Source: Pyrobaculum sp. (lineage in GTDB: Archaea > Thermoproteota > Thermoprotei > Thermoproteales > Thermoproteaceae). From it: a stretch of 18,533 bases of DNA. Position numbers and translations under genes: made by a program. The notes beneath the pieces are model-generated. The model was not told the origin of the DNA. It saw only the letters and a list, made by a program, of their open reading frames with translations, and searched no databases. Positions 7,696-14,068 of this stretch are shown here, in pieces. The first letter of the stretch is position 1; the number at the start of each line of letters is the position of its first letter. The DNA is taken from the NCBI GenBank assembly GCA_009903905.1, contig WYEI01000162.1:1-18533 (forward strand). Reading direction: 5' to 3'.

Positions 7696-8814
7696 TCAAT
7701 CCCACGAGCACCCCCTCGCGAAGATCGCCCTGGCGTTCATGGTGGAATCCTGCGACTCAAACCACACGATAGTTGAAAACCCGTTTATCCCATAGCTATT
7801 ATACTTCGGCCCCTGCTTGTTCCACGTCCATATCAACGTCTCGCCGCTAATCGGAACGGTCACGTACACCTCATGCCAGAAGCCTCCCTGCGAGGAGATG
7901 CGGGTGAGGACTATGTTTGTCTGGGTGAAGGTGAGGCGCCAGACCTCGTCTATGTACAGGGCGCCGTACGTCGAGTCGCAGTTGGGGCAGTCCTCCCAAG
8001 CCAGGAGGTAGTCGGCGAAGGCGCCTGTAGGCGCCGAGAGGGTGAAGGAGGCCCCGGCTGGGTTCACGCGCACCGTCACGCTGGCGTAGCCCTTCTTCCA
8101 GTAGCTGGTGAGGTCGAAGATCTTAAGCGATGTGGGGGGCCGTAGGTCTTGCGTGTTGTTCAACGTAAACACCCGTGCCCTGATCAGGTCTGATATGCGG
8201 ACTTGAGCTATCAAGGTGTACCACTCGTCGAGGAGCGGCGGCGCGGATATACGTACGCGGTATACCCCTGCCATCGGGATGGAGAAGGATACAGAGCCAG
8301 GTATTGTGCCTGTAGCAGAAGCCACCAGTCTCCCCTCTTCGTCGTACACCTCTACAGTCGCCAAGTAACTCTCCGTGAGGTTTGCTTCAAATCTGATAGT
8401 AGTGTCGCAACCTCTTCTCCAGTCTGAACTGACGCTGACGTCGACGAAAGGCAGTTTCGGCCCCAGGACGTCGCGGCCGAATTTCGGCGGCGTGCCGTCG
8501 CACGACACGTACGCCACCCCGTCGACCACCCAGAGGTACATAGCTGTGTCGCATGTGGCGTTCTCCCCTATCGACAGCGGTCTTCCGTCGGCTCTGTAGG
8601 CCCATCCGTACCTCGCCGCCTCTCTTGTGCCTAAGTAAAGTGCGGCGTAGTTGCCGTACTGCCGTATCCAGTACCCGCCCGTAAGCTTAAACGCGCAGTC
8701 TGAACACGCCGGCACCGGCGAGGCTCCCTCCCCCGCGGGAAACAGAGACGCAATTACGGCGGCGGCGAGGGCCGCAAGCCCAGCAAATATGAGGATATCC
8801 CTAAGGGCGATCAT
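7696..8814 (-). CDS. Membrane-anchored exported protein (372 aa)
   Basis: Not recognised. The protein starts MIALRDILIFAGLAALAAAV, with one hydrophobic segment at about residues 5-24. The ectodomain has eight cysteines, two of them as CxxC pairs (PACSDCAF and EDCPNCDS), with the last four residues from the end. A stretch around VEVYDEEGRLVASATG followed by GVYRVRISAP reads like an immunoglobulin-like beta-sandwich. An upstream in-frame ATG at 8850 would remove the hydrophobic N-terminus from the start and lies inside the 148-aa gene. The ATG at 8814 overlaps that gene's stop by 4 nt and has an SD-like GGGGGTG just upstream, so I use it. It is the middle gene of a three-gene surface unit. Confidence 0.8.
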   Translation of the reverse strand: MIALRDILIFAGLAALAAAVIASLFPAGEGASPVPACSDCAFKLTGGYWIRQYGNYAALYLGTREAARYGWAYRADGRPLSIGENATCDTAMYLWVVDGVAYVSCDGTPPKFGRDVLGPKLPFVDVSVSSDWRRGCDTTIRFEANLTESYLATVEVYDEEGRLVASATGTIPGSVSFSIPMAGVYRVRISAPPLLDEWYTLIAQVRISDLIRARVFTLNNTQDLRPPTSLKIFDLTSYWKKGYASVTVRVNPAGASFTLSAPTGAFADYLLAWEDCPNCDSTYGALYIDEVWRLTFTQTNIVLTRISSQGGFWHEVYVTVPISGETLIWTWNKQGPKYNSYGINGFSTIVWFESQDSTMNARAIFARGCSWD

Positions 8815-9257
8815 GGCACCCCCGGACAGCTGTACTGAACAAGAAGCCACCTGCCTCTAGAGGTAAGCCCCACGGGGATGCAATTTTTCTCCACCTCCGC
8901 GTCGAAGGGGGGCGGGCACCACAAACCAGTGTAGGGGTCGGGCCCGATCCTCACGGGGGCGCGTGTGTACCTCGTGCAGTTGTAGCCGCCGGGGTAGACC
9001 GTGAACACGGCCGCGAGGTCGCCCGGCACCTCCAGGGCTCTTCTGAAGGCCTCTGGGTCGCTCCCTGCGTACTCCACCGCGTAGAGTCTGCCTGTGTGGT
9101 TGTAGACGTAGACTTTTATAGTCGGCGCGTCTTTTCCAGGCGCCGCCGGCACCTCGACTATTTTCGACGGTAGGAATGGCTTAAGCGTTGCCACTGCCAT
9201 TACGAACAGCGCCGCGAGGGCGGTTACGAAGACCGTAGCCGCTATGAAGTCCTCCAC
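8811..9257 (-). CDS. Membrane-anchored exported protein (148 aa)
   Basis: Not recognised. The start codon is GTG at 9257-9255, confirmed by a copy of the locus promoter motif exactly 20 nt upstream. A short acidic N-terminus (MEDF) leads into a hydrophobic segment at about residues 5-25, then a proline-containing linker and an ectodomain with four cysteines, the last five residues from the end. It is the first gene of the 148-372-255 unit and overlaps the next by ATGA. The spacer between motif and start is almost pure pyrimidine in the transcribed sense. It is pilin-like only in outline. There is no basic leader or processing site. Confidence 0.78.
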   Translation of the reverse strand: MEDFIAATVFVTALAALFVMAVATLKPFLPSKIVEVPAAPGKDAPTIKVYVYNHTGRLYAVEYAGSDPEAFRRALEVPGDLAAVFTVYPGGYNCTRYTRAPVRIGPDPYTGLWCPPPFDAEVEKNCIPVGLTSRGRWLLVQYSCPGVP

Positions 9258-9277
9258 GGGGGAAGGAGAGGGGGGAA

Positions 9278-9290
9278 GGAAAAAACCTTA
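9278..9290 (-). promoter_or_regulatory. Locus promoter motif, copy 5 (before the 148-aa gene)
   Basis: Minus-strand TAAGGTTTTTTCC (six T instead of five), 20 nt upstream of the GTG at 9257. The extra T lengthens the tract, not the spacer. Confidence 0.73.
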
Positions 9291-9316
9291 CTTTGTTTTC
9301 TAAATGCCGATGAATC

Positions 9317-10477
9317 TTACTTTCTTCTCCTAAGCGCCAGGGCCGTGGCGGCGGCTCCGGCGGCCGCCCCCGCGGCGGCGCCTATCCAGGCGGCGCGCGT
9401 CCAGGTCTCCAGCTGATGTCGTAGCTGGGCTGTCTGGGAGGCGTATTCCTCGTTTAGCTTGGCGAGAGTCTTGTTCATAGAGGCTACCTGTGCCTTCAGC
9501 GCCTGGTTTTCGGCTGTGAGCTGTGCCAGCTGGGTTGCCACGGAGGTGCGGATTGCCTCCAGCTGTGACTTGTAGGCGTTGACCTCCGCCTCAAGTTGCG
9601 CACGCGTGTAGTTGAGCTCCTCCAGCTGGGCCTTCAGCCTCTGGTTCTCGGCCGCGAGTGGCGCGCTTCTCGCCTCGGCCAGGGCCACGGTGAGCTGGGC
9701 GATGGTTGAGTTGAGCTGTATTAAGGTGGCATTCAGCTGGGCCAGCCTGGCGGTCTTATTCACCAGCTCCGCCTCCAGCTCGGATGCCCTCATCCTGAGC
9801 CTCTGGAGCTCCGCCATTACTGCCGTGTCGTTGCTCGGAATTCTGAAAACCCTCTTCGTCGCCGGGTCTAGATACCAGCCACCGGGGATGACGTAGTCCC
9901 CGGGGGGCGCCGCCGGCACTCTTACATGCACCCTCGTGTCTGTGAAGTTGACGGCCTCTACCCCCTCGACGGTTAAATCGTCGAATATGTACGGCAGTAG
10001 TCTCAGCCAGAACCAGTTGTTGCCGTATAGGCAGTAGACGTCGGAGATCCATATCTGGGTGGTGGGGCTCAGCTCAATTATCTTGATGGGGTCAACCATG
10101 GCTATGCCCTGCGCACAGTATCGGTTCTGGATGTGCCACCCGATGAAGTTGGCGATGACTTGCGGCCGCTGAACCTTGAAGAGGTTCATCCTCACGCCGT
10201 CCTGGACGACGTAGATGGTGGCTGGCACGTAGTTGCACGCGCCGATGCAGGCATGCACGTAGTACGTGCCTTTAAACCATATGGCCTCGGGCTTCCACCA
10301 CGTCACGTTGAGAAACGTCAAGTTCATAGGCACGGCATGAGGCGGAAACCACAGCAGGTACACATGCCGAGTGCTCCGCGGGAAGTAGTCGTAGGGGCCT
10401 GTGCTGAGCAACGAAGCCGCCACAGCGATGGCGGCCAGCAGTAGCGGCGCCACAGCCAGGACTTTTGGAACTGTCAT
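9317..10477 (-). CDS. Coiled-coil stalk protein with C-terminal membrane anchor (386 aa)
   Basis: An exported protein with an N-terminal hydrophobic signal (residues 5-24) and a globular head at about 28-215 with four cysteines (HACIGAC, RYC, DVYC). A long coiled coil follows at about 217-358, with leucine heptads and repeated AENQxLKAQ blocks. It ends with an Ala/Gly-rich transmembrane helix at 362-381 and a basic tail RRRK. It is a paralog of the protein at 10523-11506: both share WxPPHAV, DVYC...WLRxLP, GWYLDPATK.VF.IP and a heptad block around ASMN.TLA.LN. About 140 coiled-coil residues would span roughly 20 nm. I infer a stalk that raises the head away from the membrane, perhaps to the S-layer level, as a guide or anchor for the pilus. 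Confidence 0.8.
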   Translation of the reverse strand: MTVPKVLAVAPLLLAAIAVAASLLSTGPYDYFPRSTRHVYLLWFPPHAVPMNLTFLNVTWWKPEAIWFKGTYYVHACIGACNYVPATIYVVQDGVRMNLFKVQRPQVIANFIGWHIQNRYCAQGIAMVDPIKIIELSPTTQIWISDVYCLYGNNWFWLRLLPYIFDDLTVEGVEAVNFTDTRVHVRVPAAPPGDYVIPGGWYLDPATKRVFRIPSNDTAVMAELQRLRMRASELEAELVNKTARLAQLNATLIQLNSTIAQLTVALAEARSAPLAAENQRLKAQLEELNYTRAQLEAEVNAYKSQLEAIRTSVATQLAQLTAENQALKAQVASMNKTLAKLNEEYASQTAQLRHQLETWTRAAWIGAAAGAAAGAAATALALRRRK

Positions 10478-10497
10478 GCCTATAGAGGTTGTGGAAT

Positions 10498-10506
10498 TAA
10501 AAAAGA
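10498..10506 (-). promoter_or_regulatory. T-rich TATA-like element before the 386-aa gene
   Basis: Minus-strand CTTTTTTTA lies 20 nt upstream of the ATG at 10477, the same register as the locus motif, but the flanking GG and CC are missing (the context is AATT on both sides). It is probably an ordinary or degenerate core promoter. Confidence 0.5.
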
Positions 10507-10522
10507 ATTGAATTGGTTTTCC

Positions 10523-11506
10523 CTACTCCTCTGCCTTCTTCTTTCTGTATATGACGAAGGCAACTATTACTCCGGCTAGGGCGGCTGGCAGTATATACAT
10601 CAGGGGGTTGGGCCCCTCTTCGCCGCTTGTCGGCTGAACCGACAACTGGGCCTTTAGGGACGACAGCTGGGCGTTTAGCCCGGCCAGGGTTTGGTTCATG
10701 GAGGCGAGCTTTGCCTTTAGCTGGTCGTTTTCGGCCTTGAGCTGTGCCAGCTGTGACCTGAGCCGGTCGTTTTCGGCTTGGGCGGCGCGTAGGTTGGCCT
10801 GGAGCGCGGCGGCTTCAGACTCCCTCTGCCGCAGAGCCTCCTCAAGGGCCTGCCTCTGCGTCTCCAGTGCCGCGACCTGGGCCTCCAGCTTGGCGATGAG
10901 CGAGGCGGTTTGGTTCGCATCAGCCCTGCTCCTCTCCAGCTCGGCCTTGAGGGCCTTGAGCTGAGCCGAGAGGCTGGCGACATAAGACAGAAGGGTTATG
11001 TTAGCGCCCGGAATCTTGAAGACGGCCTTAGTGGCGGGGTCTAGGTACCACCCGGCTGGGATGTAATTCACGAATGTGCCCACTGGCGTAATTACTGTGG
11101 CGTTGGTGGCGTTGGTGAACTGGACGTAGCCGCTGTAGGCGGTGAAGCGGAGGGGGAGCCACCTCAGCCAAAGCCACATGGAGCCGTCTCTGGAGCAGTA
11201 GACGTCGGCAATCCAGAGATGCGCGCTCTTAGAGAGCCGCGTGGCGTTGAGCACGTCTACCGCAACGTACCTGCATTGGGAGTAGAGGTACTGCATAACC
11301 GCCTGCGCCTCGGCCGAAGAGCCGCGGAAGGAGAGCCCGTCCTGCGCGATGTAGACTGTCGTGTTGTTTACATAGGCGGAGAAGTGGGTGGCGTTCAGGG
11401 GATACGCCTGCACCAACACCGCATGCGGCGGGATCCAGCTCACATACGCCGATGCAGAGACCGCCAGCAGTAGAGACGCCAGCCAGACCCACCTTACCGT
11501 CGACAT
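10523..11506 (-). CDS. Coiled-coil stalk protein with C-terminal membrane anchor (327 aa)
   Basis: Paralog of the 386-aa stalk protein at 9317-10477. It has a signal peptide (MSTVRWVWLASLLLAVSASA, cleavage near residue 20), a head domain to about residue 166 with two cysteines, and a coiled coil at about 171-290 rich in Leu, Ala, Glu and Gln. A Gly/Pro break precedes a membrane helix at about 302-320, and the tail is RKKKAEE. An in-frame ATG 21 nt further upstream (11527) would put seven extra residues before the signal and abut the promoter motif. The start at 11506 leaves the standard 21-nt spacing and is preferred. It lies between the pilin and its paralog, so a structural role around the pilus or envelope is likely but unproven. 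Confidence 0.82.
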   Translation of the reverse strand: MSTVRWVWLASLLLAVSASAYVSWIPPHAVLVQAYPLNATHFSAYVNNTTVYIAQDGLSFRGSSAEAQAVMQYLYSQCRYVAVDVLNATRLSKSAHLWIADVYCSRDGSMWLWLRWLPLRFTAYSGYVQFTNATNATVITPVGTFVNYIPAGWYLDPATKAVFKIPGANITLLSYVASLSAQLKALKAELERSRADANQTASLIAKLEAQVAALETQRQALEEALRQRESEAAALQANLRAAQAENDRLRSQLAQLKAENDQLKAKLASMNQTLAGLNAQLSSLKAQLSVQPTSGEEGPNPLMYILPAALAGVIVAFVIYRKKKAEE

Positions 11507-11527
11507 GCCCCTCTGGCAAACGCGCAA

Positions 11528-11539
11528 GGAAAAACCTTA
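11528..11539 (-). promoter_or_regulatory. Locus promoter motif, copy 4 (before the 327-aa stalk gene)
   Basis: Minus-strand TAAGGTTTTTCC, 21 nt upstream of the ATG at 11506. The position settles the start choice for this gene. Confidence 0.75.
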
Positions 11540-11555
11540 CCGGGGAGGGAGTTGT

Positions 11556-11587
11556 GAAAGGGGGGAGGAGAAGAGAGGAGAAAAGGG
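11556..11587 (-). terminator. Pyrimidine tract after the pilin gene, possible terminator
   Basis: Thirty-two consecutive bases are pure pyrimidine on the transcribed-sense (minus) strand, starting 5 nt after the pilin stop codon, with several T clusters. Archaeal transcription often ends at T-rich tracts without a hairpin, so this could terminate the single-gene pilin transcript. Confidence 0.4.
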
Positions 11588-11592
11588 TGTTT

Positions 11593-12069
11593 TTACGCTA
11601 TCCCTACCGTGACCACCCCCTTGGCGATCTGAACCGTCTTGCCAGTCTGCGCATCTACGGCGTATACGACGTAGGTGTACTGCTTCCCAGGCTCTAGCTG
11701 TCCCACGTTGAATCTGCAGGTGATTGACTGGCCAGCCGCCAGCGGCTGACCATTGAGTCTCAAAGTCGTAGTGCCTTGTGTTTGTTGTCCGTTTGGCAGT
11801 ATGCAGTAGCCGTTACTGGCCTGTTGCAGACTTTGTCCAGATTCGCCGTAGGCCAGCAACACGCCGTCCAGCTGTCCGTTCAGCACCTCTATGGTGACGT
11901 CGAAGCCTGCCCGGTCCGCAGTGGCTATGGCGTTGGCCCTCAGCGCCTGGGCCGCGGATTTGCCCATGCCTTGGAACGTGAGCAGGCCAATCACCCCCAC
12001 TATTATAAACGCCGCGGCTATCAGCAACGCCTCCACCGTCGTTAGACCTCTAATCTTGTTCTTAGGCAT
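11593..12069 (-). CDS. Type IV prepilin, probable major pilin (158 aa)
   Basis: A class III signal peptide is plain: MPKNKIRG with Lys3, Lys5, Arg7 and Gly8, then LTTVEALLIAAAFIIVG. Cleavage after Gly8 by a PibD-type prepilin peptidase would leave Leu at +1 and Glu at +5, the conserved glutamate of type IV pilins. The hydrophobic helix runs to about residue 31, followed by an Ala-rich extension and a beta-rich head with two cysteines (NGYCILP and ITCRF). Two in-frame ATGs lie upstream (12084 and 12078). The 21-nt spacing from the promoter motif and the compact leader favour 12069. It has its own promoter and a possible terminator, as expected for an abundant subunit. No prepilin peptidase gene is in the window. 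Confidence 0.9.
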   Translation of the reverse strand: MPKNKIRGLTTVEALLIAAAFIIVGVIGLLTFQGMGKSAAQALRANAIATADRAGFDVTIEVLNGQLDGVLLAYGESGQSLQQASNGYCILPNGQQTQGTTTLRLNGQPLAAGQSITCRFNVGQLEPGKQYTYVVYAVDAQTGKTVQIAKGVVTVGIA

Positions 12070-12090
12070 TGACCCCATGAACAACCAACC

Positions 12091-12102
12091 GGAAAAACCC
12101 TA
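12091..12102 (-). promoter_or_regulatory. Locus promoter motif, copy 3 (before the pilin gene)
   Basis: Minus-strand TAGGGTTTTTCC, 21 nt upstream of the ATG at 12069. One base differs from the most common form (AAGG to AGGG). Confidence 0.73.
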
Positions 12103-12111
12103 CGTCCGCCG

Positions 12112-13305
12112 TCACAGCAGAACCAGCAAGACCTGCTGTAGGGCGACGCCTGCGGCGCCTCCTATGAAGGCGGACTTATGTATCCCCTCGGGGGCCATGA
12201 AGATGGTGATGTAGCTTGCGGCTATCAGCGACATGGCCATGGCCAAAACAGCCCTGACCTCCTCATACGGTGGGGGGCTGAGGAGGGGCATGTAGCCCAG
12301 CTCGGCGGAGGACAGCTGTTTCGCGGCTGAGGAGACGGCGAAAGCAACAATGACAACGGCCGCTATGAAGAGGGCGAAGTAGGCCGCGGCCTGCCTGGCC
12401 ATCTTCTTTACCGCAGACGTCTCTATGTCGATTATGGTCTGTATGTACTCCACGGCCTTGACGGCGGCGGCGCCTCCGGCCTCCACTATGGCGCGGTACA
12501 TGGCCTTGGCAAGGACGAAGTATCTAGAGGGTATGAAGTAGCCGTAGGCGATTTTCGCGGCCACCCTATACCGCCCAATGAGGCGGCCTAAGATTAAGTC
12601 GGGCGGGGCGCCCTCCTTAAGCATTGCCGCGGCCGACCTCAGCATGGGTGGCACCTCACGCCTAATGCCAAACCACCAGAGGCGGTCTTTAATGTACAGC
12701 CAGAGGTACGTAACGGCGCCGAATGCGATGAAGGCCGCCGGGGCGTTGAACAAGCCGACTACAGCGGCGGCCAGGCCCAGCGGGATAGACCACTCATACG
12801 TCCTCCGCAGACTCACGTCGAAGGGGGAGGCCGCCAGCGCCACGGCGGCCATGGCGGCGGTCATGCCGAAGATGAGGGCTAGGAGGAGAGCGGGATCTAC
12901 GTCAAAGACCCCGACGGCCCAGAGGAAAAGGAGGAACAGGGGAAGCAGGAACAACGCCCCCAGCGACGAGGTGATGGACTCGTAGAGCCTCGCCTTAGCC
13001 TCTGTCTTAGCCACGGCGATGGCTTTCATAGACTCTAGGAAGGAGTGGACGAGGATTTGCCTCTCCACGCCAGCCTCCTCCTGCGCAAGGGCGAAGCCGA
13101 ACTGCCTGGCAGACTCCTCCTTGTCCTCGATGAACTGGGTGGAGGGCGTTGGCATGAGCGACGCCACGAAGAGCCTCCTAGACTCCACTTCGTCCAGCTC
13201 GGCCGTGTTGAAAGAGGCGTGTTTAAGCGCCTCGTTGCCCGACGTCACGCCGATATACGAGGCGAATATAGGCGCCGCGGATATGTAGAAATCCTCCCTC
13301 CTCAT
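12112..13305 (-). CDS. Pilus assembly platform protein, TadC/PilC/ArlJ-like (397 aa)
   Basis: A polytopic membrane protein of the T2SF type, which forms the inner-membrane platform that the secretion ATPase turns or pushes to assemble pilin. Residues 1-110 are hydrophilic and mostly helical (cytoplasmic). Hydrophobic segments lie at about 112-131, 138-158, 172-205 (probably two), 306-325, 350-370 and 377-396. Between them the stretch VPPMLRSAAAMLKEGAPPDLILG at about 218-240 is typical of a T2SF cytoplasmic domain. There is only one such protein here, whereas bacterial Tad systems use the pair TadB and TadC. It has its own promoter motif and lies directly upstream of the pilin gene. The ATPase partner is encoded at 14066-15595. 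Confidence 0.82.
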   Translation of the reverse strand: MRREDFYISAAPIFASYIGVTSGNEALKHASFNTAELDEVESRRLFVASLMPTPSTQFIEDKEESARQFGFALAQEEAGVERQILVHSFLESMKAIAVAKTEAKARLYESITSSLGALFLLPLFLLFLWAVGVFDVDPALLLALIFGMTAAMAAVALAASPFDVSLRRTYEWSIPLGLAAAVVGLFNAPAAFIAFGAVTYLWLYIKDRLWWFGIRREVPPMLRSAAAMLKEGAPPDLILGRLIGRYRVAAKIAYGYFIPSRYFVLAKAMYRAIVEAGGAAAVKAVEYIQTIIDIETSAVKKMARQAAAYFALFIAAVVIVAFAVSSAAKQLSSAELGYMPLLSPPPYEEVRAVLAMAMSLIAASYITIFMAPEGIHKSAFIGGAAGVALQQVLLVLL

Positions 13306-13326
13306 GCCGGAGGAAAGGAGACGAGG

Positions 13327-13338
13327 GGAAAAACCCTG
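13327..13338 (-). promoter_or_regulatory. Locus promoter motif, copy 2 (before the platform gene)
   Basis: Minus-strand CAGGGTTTTTCC, 21 nt upstream of the ATG at 13305. The spacer is strongly pyrimidine-rich. Confidence 0.7.
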
Positions 13339-13368
13339 TCTGCGGCGTTCAACAGAGGTAACGTCATC

Positions 13369-13445
13369 TTAAACTGCGGCCGACCTTCTCAGCCACGTCC
13401 AGCCAGCCTCCGCCTCGGCGGGTGCAGACAGCGTTTTAAACTGCG
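13369..13445. repeat. Short repeats in the gap before the platform gene
   Basis: The decamer TTAAACTGCG occurs at 13369-13378 and again at 13436-13445, 67 nt apart in the same direction. An 8-bp inverted repeat, CTGTCTGC at 13336-13343 and GCAGACAG at 13424-13431, brackets most of this stretch. The 149-nt gap (13306-13454) holds no convincing gene. The repeats might be operator sites or remnants of sequence decay. Confidence 0.4.
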
Positions 13446-13454
13446 TATCTGGCC

Positions 13455-13793
13455 TTAGATCAAGTTGCTTAAGACTTCTCTTACGTGGGCCAGCTTCCCG
13501 GCTTTTTCGACGGCAGCAGGGAGCTCCCTCACGGCCTCGGCCGGAGAGACGCCGGAGGCCGCGCGGCGGATGACATAGTCCACGGCCATATCTAGATGCC
13601 GCGACAGGTCGATGTGCTGCGCCACGTAGCGCCAATCCTCTGCCTCTAGCCATATTCCGTGTTTCGCCAACTTCACCACAGCCTTGAGGAGCTTCTTCTC
13701 GCCGACTCCCAGCTCTTTTGCCAACTCCTCGAGCCACCTTGCCGTGGATAGAGTAAAGCCGTGCCTAAGGGCCAGCTTCTCCAGCCTGCTCAT
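13455..13793 (-). CDS. Small cytoplasmic protein with winged-helix-like segment (112 aa)
   Basis: No family recognised. It is soluble and highly charged, with no membrane segment or cysteine. Residues about 20-45 (LEELAKELGVGEKKLLKAVVK, then LAKHG) read like a helix-turn-helix of the winged-helix kind: a short helix, a Gly-containing turn and a basic recognition-like helix. It could therefore be a DNA-binding regulator of this locus, although such helical patterns are common in other small proteins. The ATG overlaps the stop of the 81-aa gene by 4 nt, so both come from one transcript driven by a locus promoter motif, placing a possible regulator inside the group it might control. Confidence 0.68.
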   Translation of the reverse strand: MSRLEKLALRHGFTLSTARWLEELAKELGVGEKKLLKAVVKLAKHGIWLEAEDWRYVAQHIDLSRHLDMAVDYVIRRAASGVSPAEAVRELPAAVEKAGKLAHVREVLSNLI

Positions 13794-14035
13794 GGGCTCA
13801 GCCCGAGGAGCTTCAAGGCGAGTTTCACGTAGGGGTCGTCTCTGCTTTGAAGCGCCTTTACCAAAACCTCCCTAGGAAGCGACGGTATCACTTTCTCCGC
13901 CACTTCAGACGGCATCTCCACAAGCGCCTTGACGAGGCAGTCTTGCCAGCTCTCCCGCCCAGCGTCGGGTCTCTCCCCGCCGCCTACCTCTCCGTCTTGT
14001 TCTAACACCTCGGCAAGCGACTTCCTCTTCAACAT
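13790..14035 (-). CDS. Small cytoplasmic hypothetical protein (81 aa)
   Basis: Not recognised. The N-terminal third is acidic and Gly-rich (GEVGGGERPDAG), probably disordered. The rest, from about residue 28, is helical with repeated Leu/Val spacing (CLVKALVEMPSEVAEKVIP and LPREVLVKALQS), reminiscent of short helical-repeat proteins. No membrane segment. It starts 20-21 nt after a promoter-motif copy and overlaps the 112-aa gene by ATGA. Its place between the secretion ATPase and the platform protein suggests a cytoplasmic accessory or regulatory role in pilus assembly. Confidence 0.65.
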   Translation of the reverse strand: MLKRKSLAEVLEQDGEVGGGERPDAGRESWQDCLVKALVEMPSEVAEKVIPSLPREVLVKALQSRDDPYVKLALKLLGLSP

Positions 14036-14055
14036 AGACTGCGATGTATATCACC

Positions 14056-14068
14056 CGAAAAAACCTTA
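14056..14068 (-). promoter_or_regulatory. Locus promoter motif, copy 1 (before the 81-aa gene)
   Basis: Minus-strand TAAGGTTTTTTCG, with six T and a final G in place of C, 20 nt upstream of the ATG at 14035. Its first three bases are the TAA stop codon of the secretion ATPase gene. Confidence 0.68.

Noticed and set aside
7116..7772. 218-residue plus-strand open frame
   Set aside because: Antisense to the 255-aa and 372-aa genes, with skewed Arg/His/Pro composition and no promoter element; treated as a shadow.
9317..11506. Calling the stalk proteins S-layer anchor proteins
   Set aside because: The architecture fits, but no S-layer protein gene is adjacent and they lie within the pilus regulon, so only a neutral stalk description is given.
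13306..13454. C/D-box small RNA in the gap before the platform gene
   Set aside because: There is a GATGA-like C box and a CTGA, but their order and spacing do not fit a C/D RNA with paired guide regions.
13369..13737. 122-residue minus-strand open frame
   Set aside because: It overlaps the 112-aa gene in another frame and is Arg/Gly-rich; no promoter or start supports it.
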